Assembly (NCBI RefSeq): GCF_003710935.1
Contig: NZ_RHHS01000017.1
Coordinates: 62,001-126,000, forward strand
Source of the DNA: Brevibacillus gelatini
Lineage (GTDB): Bacteria; Bacillota; Bacilli; Brevibacillales; Brevibacillaceae
DNA: 64,000 nt
Direction of reading: 5' to 3'
The notes under the pieces were generated by a model. It was not told the origin of the DNA. It saw nothing but the letters and a program-made list of their open reading frames with translations, and made no database searches. Positions 59,067-64,000 of the stretch are shown piece by piece. Made by a program: the position numbers and the translations under genes. Position 1 is the stretch's first letter. Each line of letters starts with the position of its first letter.

Positions 59067-59999
59067 ATGAACATCGGGCGAGCATCGATTCAACTGGCCC
59101 AGGCAGTGAGAGCGGCCAGCGATTTTACAGGAGAGGGCCAGGTGGCGGGGTATATTCCCGAACTGGCAAAAGTAGATCCGCACTTGCTGGGGGCTGCCGT
59201 GTGCCTGCCCGACGGGACGATTTTGTCGGCGGGAGACGCCGATGTTCCCTTTACGTTGCAAAGCATCTCCAAAATTTGCTCGCTGATCGTGGCGTTGTGC
59301 CAGAACGGACAGAAGCATGTATTTGAGCGGGTAGGCAAGGAGCCGACAGGGGACCCCTTCAATTCGATTATCAAGCTGGAGACGATCAAGCCGCACAAGC
59401 CGCTCAATCCGATGATTAATGCCGGAGCGATTGCCGTTGCCGGAATGATTCAGGGCAACAGTGTAGAGCAGCGTCTGAATGCGGTGCTCGACCTGCTGCG
59501 CCAGATGACGGGAAATCCCGGTCTGTCCATCAACGAAGCGGTGTACGGCTCGGAAAAACGAACGGCTGCCCGCAACCGGGCGCTCGCCTGGTTTTTGAAG
59601 GACAGCGGGGTTCTTAAGACAGATGTGGAAGAGACGCTTGACTTGTACTTCCGGCATTGCGCGATTGAGGTCACGGCCAAAGAGGTAGCAAGAGTAGGCA
59701 TGGTGCTTGCTGCCGACGGCGTGATTCCGCAGACGGGTGAGCGAGTAATTCCGCAAGAGGTTGCGCGCATCTGCAAAACGTTTATGGTGACTTGCGGCAT
59801 GTACAACGCCTCCGGAGAATTTGCCATTGATGTCGGAATTCCTGCAAAAAGCGGAGTAGCCGGAGGGATCTTGGCTGCAGTTCCGCAGCGGATGGGAATC
59901 GGTGTCTTTGGTCCTGCTCTGGATGAGAAAGGAAACTCGGTTGCGGGAGTCAAGCTGCTTGCGTTACTCGCAAAGGAATGGAATCTTGGTATCTTTTAG
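59067..59999 (+). CDS. glsA: Glutaminase
   Basis: A 310-aa glutaminase (beta-lactamase-like serine fold) converting glutamine to glutamate and ammonia. Catalytic S66-x-x-K69 (QSISKI), GDPFNSI, NPMINAGAI, ECVFHAI-position block CGMYNASGEFAIDVGIPAKSGVAGGI. ATG 59067 has AGAGGGG upstream and a strong promoter. Cytosolic; monocistronic. Confidence 0.95.
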   Translation: MNIGRASIQLAQAVRAASDFTGEGQVAGYIPELAKVDPHLLGAAVCLPDGTILSAGDADVPFTLQSISKICSLIVALCQNGQKHVFERVGKEPTGDPFNSIIKLETIKPHKPLNPMINAGAIAVAGMIQGNSVEQRLNAVLDLLRQMTGNPGLSINEAVYGSEKRTAARNRALAWFLKDSGVLKTDVEETLDLYFRHCAIEVTAKEVARVGMVLAADGVIPQTGERVIPQEVARICKTFMVTCGMYNASGEFAIDVGIPAKSGVAGGILAAVPQRMGIGVFGPALDEKGNSVAGVKLLALLAKEWNLGIF

Positions 60000-60092
60000 C
60001 TTCTTGCAGTTGATAAAGCTTCTCCCCTTTTCAAATAGCCCAGAATCGCGTACTATGTATGTTAAGGATGGAGGCAAACGGAGGGATAGGTT

Positions 60093-60374
60093 TTGACAGA
60101 AATGAAAGTTCCAGATTTGGAACAGAAAGCGCTAGCACTGCTAAAAGCGGACGCAGACAAGATTTACAAGCTCATCGATGTACAGATGGAAAACCTGACC
60201 ATGCCGCAGTGCCCGCTGTATGAAGAAGTGCTTGATACACAAATGTTCGGGCTTTCTCGGGAAGTAGAGTATGCGGTTCGCCTCGGACTGATCGGAGAAG
60301 AAATTGGTCGTGAAATCATGGGTTCATTGGAACGCAAGCTGGCGACCCTCCATGAACTGTTTAATCAAAAGTAA
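60093..60374 (+). CDS. ylaN: YlaN family protein (DUF1507/UPF0358)
   Basis: A 93-aa, all-helical protein of exactly the YlaN length: [50 protein letters not shown]. In B. subtilis and Staphylococcus YlaN is needed under iron limitation and binds Fur as an anti-repressor. TTG 60093 has GGAGGG 7 nt upstream; ATG 60102 is the alternative. Fur boxes elsewhere in the window (34564, 35555) suggest genes under its influence. Confidence 0.93.
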   Translation: MTEMKVPDLEQKALALLKADADKIYKLIDVQMENLTMPQCPLYEEVLDTQMFGLSREVEYAVRLGLIGEEIGREIMGSLERKLATLHELFNQK

Positions 60375-60484
60375 GGCGAGGAGAGCGGCGAATATCCTCG
60401 CTTTTCGTTTTTTTGCAGAAAAGTCTTGCCTATTTGTACCGTATATATTAAATTAATAGTCAAGTATTCCATATAAGCAAAATG

Positions 60485-60735
60485 CGATGACGGAGACCAG
60501 TACGCGGAACACGCCGCTTGACAGGGAGAAGCTGCCCCGGACTGCAAGCAGCTTTGAAGCGCAAACCGTGGAATTCCCTCCGGAGCAGCCCTTTGAACGG
60601 CAGAGCCAAGTAGGAGGAAACGGGTCATTTCCGTTAACGATGAGCAAGTGAAGTGCCGGGAGCATGATGGCTTCTGGTGCTTAATCAGGGTGGTACCGCG
60701 AACAGACTCGTCCCTTTTTTGGACGGGTTTTTTTA
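60485..60735 (+). ncRNA. T-box riboswitch 1 (tandem copy)
   Basis: Complete T-box leader: AGTA bulge at about 60499, GAATTCC specifier loop (likely TTC, Phe, 60574-60576), T-box AGGGTGGTACCGCG at 60687-60700 and terminator GACTCGTCC/GGACGGGT then T7 (60705-60735). Confidence 0.93.
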
Positions 60736-60761
60736 TGTTCGACTACCACATTTCCATACGA

Positions 60762-61026
60762 AAATAGCTGCGATAGAGACCAGTATACGAAATATGCTGC
60801 CTGACAGGGAAGTGCTGCCATAGACTGAGAGCAGCCGCAGGTGAGCCTTCGTAGAATTCCCTCTGGAGCTGACCTCTGAACGCAAGGCGCCGCAAGTAGG
60901 AGAGTCCGGGTCATACCCGTTACCAATGACGAGGAGAGACATGTCTTTGCAAAAAAGGCGATGTCTAACTAGGGTGGTACCGCGAGAAACAAACAACTCG
61001 TCCCTTTTGGGGGGCGAGTTTTTCTT
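60762..61026 (+). ncRNA. T-box riboswitch 2 (tandem copy)
   Basis: Second complete T-box: AGTA at about 60782, GAATTCC specifier loop (TTC at 60857-60859), T-box AGGGTGGTACCGCG at 60971-60984 and terminator AACTCGTCCC/GGGGGGCGAGTT then T-run (60995-61026). It shares many segments with copy 1 (ACCAGTA, TGACAGGGA, GAATTCCCTC, CAAGTAGGAG). Both must antiterminate for the transporter to be made. Confidence 0.93.
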
Positions 61027-61064
61027 GTTTAAAGCACAATATGTAACGTTAGGAGTGAATGTGG

Positions 61065-62405
61065 ATGAAAAATCAAGCAGAACAGTGGACGAGCCGACTG
61101 GGCTTTATTTTGGCTGCAGCAGGCTCCGCCATTGGCTTGGGAGCGATCTGGAAATTTCCGTATATGGTAGGGACGAGCGGGGGCGGCGCGTTTTTTTGCC
61201 TGTTCCTGATCTTTACGCTCGTCATCGGGTTGCCGCTGTTGCTTGGCGAGTTTACGATAGGCCGCAGCACGCAAAAGGAAGCGATCAGCGCCTATCGCGC
61301 GATTGCACCGGGGACGATGTGGCATTGGGTCGGCCGGCTTGGCGTCGTGACCTGCTTTTTGCTCCTGTCCTTTTACAGTGTAGTAGGAGGCTGGATTCTC
61401 ACCTACCTGGTGCATGGCTTGTCAGGGCAACTGTTGGGGGGCCAGTATGAGCAGCTTTTCGGCGAGATCATCTCGGCTCCGGTGGGCGCCGTTGCTGCGC
61501 AGTTTGTGTTCATGCTGATTACGGCCTGGGTGGTAGCCCGCGGTGTGCAGAGCGGGATCGAGTCGGCCAACAAATATATGATGCCGGCCTTGTTTATTTT
61601 GTTCCTCGTCCTGATGGTTCGCTCTCTGACATTGCCGGGGGCGATGGAAGGCGTTTCGTTTTTCCTCCGTCCTGACTTTTCCAAGCTGAGTGCCGAAGCG
61701 ATCCTGTACGCGCTGGGCCAGTCGTTTTTCTCGCTCAGTGTCGGCGTATCGGTGATGGTGACGTACAGCTCGTATTTGGCGAAAAACGAAAGCCTGGTGC
61801 GTTCCGCAGGCTCGATTGTCAGCCTGAACCTGCTCGTTTCCCTGTTCGCCGGACTGGCGATTTTCCCGGCCGTCTTCTCGTTCGGCCTGGAGCCTACGGC
61901 TGGCCCTGGCCTGCTGTTTATCGTGCTGCCTTCTGTCTTTGAAAAGATTGCGCTGGGCGGGTTTTTCCTGTTCATTTTCCTGGCCTTGTTCCTGTTTGCC
62001 ACGTTGACTTCCGCTTTTTCCATGCTGGAGATCATCGTCGCTTCCCTGGCAAAAGGGGAGGAAGACAAAAGAAAGCGTCTGTCCTGGATGATCGGTTTCT
62101 TCATTTTCCTGGTCGGCGTGCCGTCTGCTCTCTCGTTTGGCGTCTTAAGCGATGTGACGGTGTTTGGGAAGTCGATCTTCGACGCATTCGATTTCCTCGT
62201 CAGCAACATTCTGTTGCCGCTCGGCGCTTTGCTGATTGCCATTTTTGTGCCGCTGAAAATGAAAAGAGAGGTGCTGATGGAAGAGCTGCGCGCCAACCAG
62301 TCGCCGCTCGGCAAGCGTCTGTTCGTCATCTGGCTCTTGCTGCTCAAATACGTGTCGCCTCTGGCGATTGTGCTTGTCTTCATGCAGATGCTCGGCATCT
62401 GGTAG
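61065..62405 (+). CDS. Sodium:neurotransmitter symporter (SNF) family amino acid transporter
   Basis: A 446-aa Na+-coupled transporter with 11-12 helices of LeuT fold. The SNF signature is at the start: [24 protein letters not shown]. By T-box control it should import an amino acid; the specifier suggests phenylalanine (or another aromatic) but this is not certain. ATG 61065 is 9 nt after AGGAG; the ATG two codons upstream is too close. Confidence 0.92.
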   Translation: MKNQAEQWTSRLGFILAAAGSAIGLGAIWKFPYMVGTSGGGAFFCLFLIFTLVIGLPLLLGEFTIGRSTQKEAISAYRAIAPGTMWHWVGRLGVVTCFLLLSFYSVVGGWILTYLVHGLSGQLLGGQYEQLFGEIISAPVGAVAAQFVFMLITAWVVARGVQSGIESANKYMMPALFILFLVLMVRSLTLPGAMEGVSFFLRPDFSKLSAEAILYALGQSFFSLSVGVSVMVTYSSYLAKNESLVRSAGSIVSLNLLVSLFAGLAIFPAVFSFGLEPTAGPGLLFIVLPSVFEKIALGGFFLFIFLALFLFATLTSAFSMLEIIVASLAKGEEDKRKRLSWMIGFFIFLVGVPSALSFGVLSDVTVFGKSIFDAFDFLVSNILLPLGALLIAIFVPLKMKREVLMEELRANQSPLGKRLFVIWLLLLKYVSPLAIVLVFMQMLGIW

Positions 62406-62411
62406 CAACAA

Positions 62412-62456
62412 AAAAGGAGTGCCACGGCAACGGCTGCCGCAGCACTCCTTTTCCCT
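62412..62456. terminator. Bidirectional terminator
   Basis: AAAAGGAGTGC/GCACTCCTTTT, 11-bp perfect stem with a GC-rich inner hairpin, between convergent genes. Confidence 0.9.
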
Positions 62457-62476
62457 TTTTCCCAAAACACCTTCTC

Positions 62477-63520
62477 TCAGGCGAAGAAGAAGGCGGTTCC
62501 GAGAATGATGTAGACGGTCAGCAAAAGAACGCCTTCAAACCAGTTGGTGGCACCGTCCTTGGTAATGGAAATCGTAATGAAGGTCGCAACGCCGATCGCA
62601 GCCAATTCAAATGGCGTGAACACGATGTCCATCGGATTGCCGAGCAGCAGGCTGACCAGGACGAGTGTGGGCGCAACGAACAGGGCAATCTGCAAGCTAG
62701 AGCCGATGGCGATCTCGACGGCAGCTCCGATGCGTCCTTTCATGGCGAGCAGGAGCGCAGCACTGTGTTCCGCGGCGTTCCCGATGATGGCGATGACGAA
62801 CGCACCGACGAACAGCTCCGACCAGCCGAGCGAGTGCGACACATGCTGAACGCCGTGGACGAGCCATTCCGATACGACCGCCACAAACACGGTGGAGACA
62901 GCGAGCATCACAATCGATACGCCTTTGGACCAGACTGCTTCGCTTTCATGCGGCTCGATGTCGGACAAAAAGTCGCTGTGCGTAATCATGGAGAAAATCA
63001 GCCAAAGGATGTAGGCGACGATCAGCAATATCGCGATGACGATGCTCAGCGTCTCAATTTTGACGGGCGCAAGCTCCCGCATGAAAACAGCAGGAATAAA
63101 CAGCGCGACAATCGCCAGCGTCATCAGCGAGGCATTGTGACCAGCGAGCCTGCTGTTGAAGTTTTGCTCCTTGTACTTCAGTCCGCCCAACAGCACGCTT
63201 AACCCGAGCACCAGCAGCATGTTGCCGATAATCGCTCCGGTGATCGACGCCTTGACCATGTCGAACAACCCTTCCTTGACGAGGAAAAAGGCGATAATCA
63301 GCTCGGCGGCGTTGCCAAAGGTGGCATTTAAAAAGCCGCCAATCCGGTCTCCGGCATAGTGGGCCACGCTTTCCGTCGATTTGCCGAGCCAGGCTGCGAG
63401 AAAGATGATCGCCAGGGCCGATGTGGCAAATTGGAAGAATTCGTTATCGGTAAAGTAGTGCGCAAAAGCCGCCAGGAGCACAGACGCCCCGACGAGAGAA
63501 AAAAAGAGTCGTAAATTCAT
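62477..63520 (-). CDS. Ca2+/H+ antiporter (CAX type)
   Basis: A 347-aa calcium/cation antiporter with 11 helices and both alpha-repeats: [17 protein letters not shown] and [18 protein letters not shown], each with the conserved Glu that carries Ca2+ and H+. Similar in length to bacterial YfkE-type CAX proteins. ATG 63520 follows GAGGTGATCG. Exports Ca2+ using the proton gradient. Confidence 0.93.
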   Translation of the reverse strand: MNLRLFFSLVGASVLLAAFAHYFTDNEFFQFATSALAIIFLAAWLGKSTESVAHYAGDRIGGFLNATFGNAAELIIAFFLVKEGLFDMVKASITGAIIGNMLLVLGLSVLLGGLKYKEQNFNSRLAGHNASLMTLAIVALFIPAVFMRELAPVKIETLSIVIAILLIVAYILWLIFSMITHSDFLSDIEPHESEAVWSKGVSIVMLAVSTVFVAVVSEWLVHGVQHVSHSLGWSELFVGAFVIAIIGNAAEHSAALLLAMKGRIGAAVEIAIGSSLQIALFVAPTLVLVSLLLGNPMDIVFTPFELAAIGVATFITISITKDGATNWFEGVLLLTVYIILGTAFFFA

Positions 63521-63691
63521 CCGATCACCTCAAATGGCAAATAATCATTCCTTACCTACCTATTGAATCATACCAACAAACCCTTCCTTTTTGTACCAAA
63601 AAGTTGGCGCTCGCCGCGAAACCAGGACGCAGGTATAGAGTTCCTCCCCAGGCAAAAACTAAACGGTGAAAGAAGACAGGGAGGTGCTTTT

Positions 63692-63952
63692 ATGACCAAG
63701 CCTTTGTTGTGTCCCACCTGCAAGTCCAACCGGATGCGTTTTACCGTCATTGAGCAAGTTCCGCGCTACATACGGCTTGACCCGCAAACGGGAGAAGTCG
63801 TCCAGCAGCTGCAAAGCGACGAACTGGATGTGTTTCACCAGCCGTACAAGGGCGAATCGTACATGATTCAATGCGGGGTATGCGGCACGACGGAATCGGA
63901 AGAACGGTTCGTCAAAATGGCGCAGCTTATGCAATCCCAGCGTCCTATCTGA
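63692..63952 (+). CDS. Small zinc-ribbon-like protein
   Basis: An 86-aa protein with two Cys pairs, CPTCKSN near the N-terminus and CGVCGTTE near residue 62, as in zinc ribbons. No other domain. ATG 63692 is chosen for GGGAGGTG 6 nt upstream; the open frame before it lacks an RBS. Function unknown. Confidence 0.7.
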   Translation: MTKPLLCPTCKSNRMRFTVIEQVPRYIRLDPQTGEVVQQLQSDELDVFHQPYKGESYMIQCGVCGTTESEERFVKMAQLMQSQRPI

Positions 63953-63963
63953 CAGGAAAACGG

Positions 63964-64000
63964 AAACAGGCACGCAGTCCGCTCGACTGTTGTGCCTGTT
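63964..64000 (+). terminator. Hairpin at the window end
   Basis: AACAGGCAC pairs with GTGCCTGTT across an 18-nt loop. It is probably the terminator of the zinc-ribbon gene; the T-tract would lie outside the window. Confidence 0.55.

Overview
The window looks like a chromosomal segment of an endospore-forming, moderately GC-rich Firmicute, most probably Brevibacillus or a close Paenibacillaceae relative (inference from gene content; no rRNA is present). The pointers are Shine-Dalgarno sites of the AGGAGG type, GTG/TTG starts, T-box and SAM riboswitches, a RocR/sigma-54 arginine regulon, Sda, a SpoVIF-like protein, CotS-family and YjcZ-type spore genes, YlaN and CcpA/Fur-type operators. Apart from one island it reads as ordinary, tightly packed core genome. 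No tRNA, rRNA, CRISPR array, transposase or integrase was found.

Layout. 1-6.2 kb: a LytS/LytT two-component system followed by a DUF485/ActP-type carboxylate symporter pair with a near-perfect CcpA cre site, then a second SSS symporter. 6.2-11.9 kb: small unknown proteins, an HD-GYP protein with a changed GYP motif, a tandem UspA protein, endonuclease IV and a thiolase. 12-14.8 kb (minus strand): argS with a T-box leader, an unknown gene and a YjcZ-type miniprotein. 15-20.6 kb: a SAM-riboswitch operon with B12-dependent methionine synthase (metH) and a YitJ-type homocysteine methyltransferase/MTHFR fusion. 20.7-27.4 kb: a CotS-like spore coat kinase homologue, mismatch DNA glycosylase, M32 carboxypeptidase, release factor 3 and an MFS transporter.

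27.4-34.6 kb is an AT-richer accessory island: an 1843-aa multidomain protein with a C-terminal STAND-type ATPase, followed 1 nt after its stop codon by a 346-aa protein that appears to combine a P-loop-less ATPase fold with a C-terminal HEPN-type RNxxxH motif. I know of no described system with this pair; it is the best candidate for a new (probably anti-phage) system.

34.6-50 kb: an AraC regulator whose reading frame runs without a stop into a siderophore-binding lipoprotein that has its own internal promoter, Fur box, RBS and signal peptide; then DUF817, sulfurtransferase, DUF502, DUF2621, IDEAL-domain and TPR proteins, a three-gene NrtA/SsuA-type ABC importer, RNase Z, YczE, a second YjcZ-type miniprotein, a SpoVIF-like protein, an intracellular subtilisin, a YaiI/YqxD protein and a PAP2 phosphatase. 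50-56.5 kb: a divergent LysR/MFS pair and the arginine/ornithine regulon (rocE, rocR, rocD) with matching sigma-54 promoters and three-site activator arrays of the same geometry. 56.5-64 kb: sda behind a DnaA-box cluster, a PatB/MalY C-S lyase, glutaminase, ylaN, two tandem T-boxes upstream of an SNF-family amino acid transporter, a Ca2+/H+ antiporter and a small zinc-ribbon protein.

Start codons were moved from the longest reading frame to the RBS-supported codon where the sequence allowed it. All calls rest on reading motifs by eye; no database search was run.
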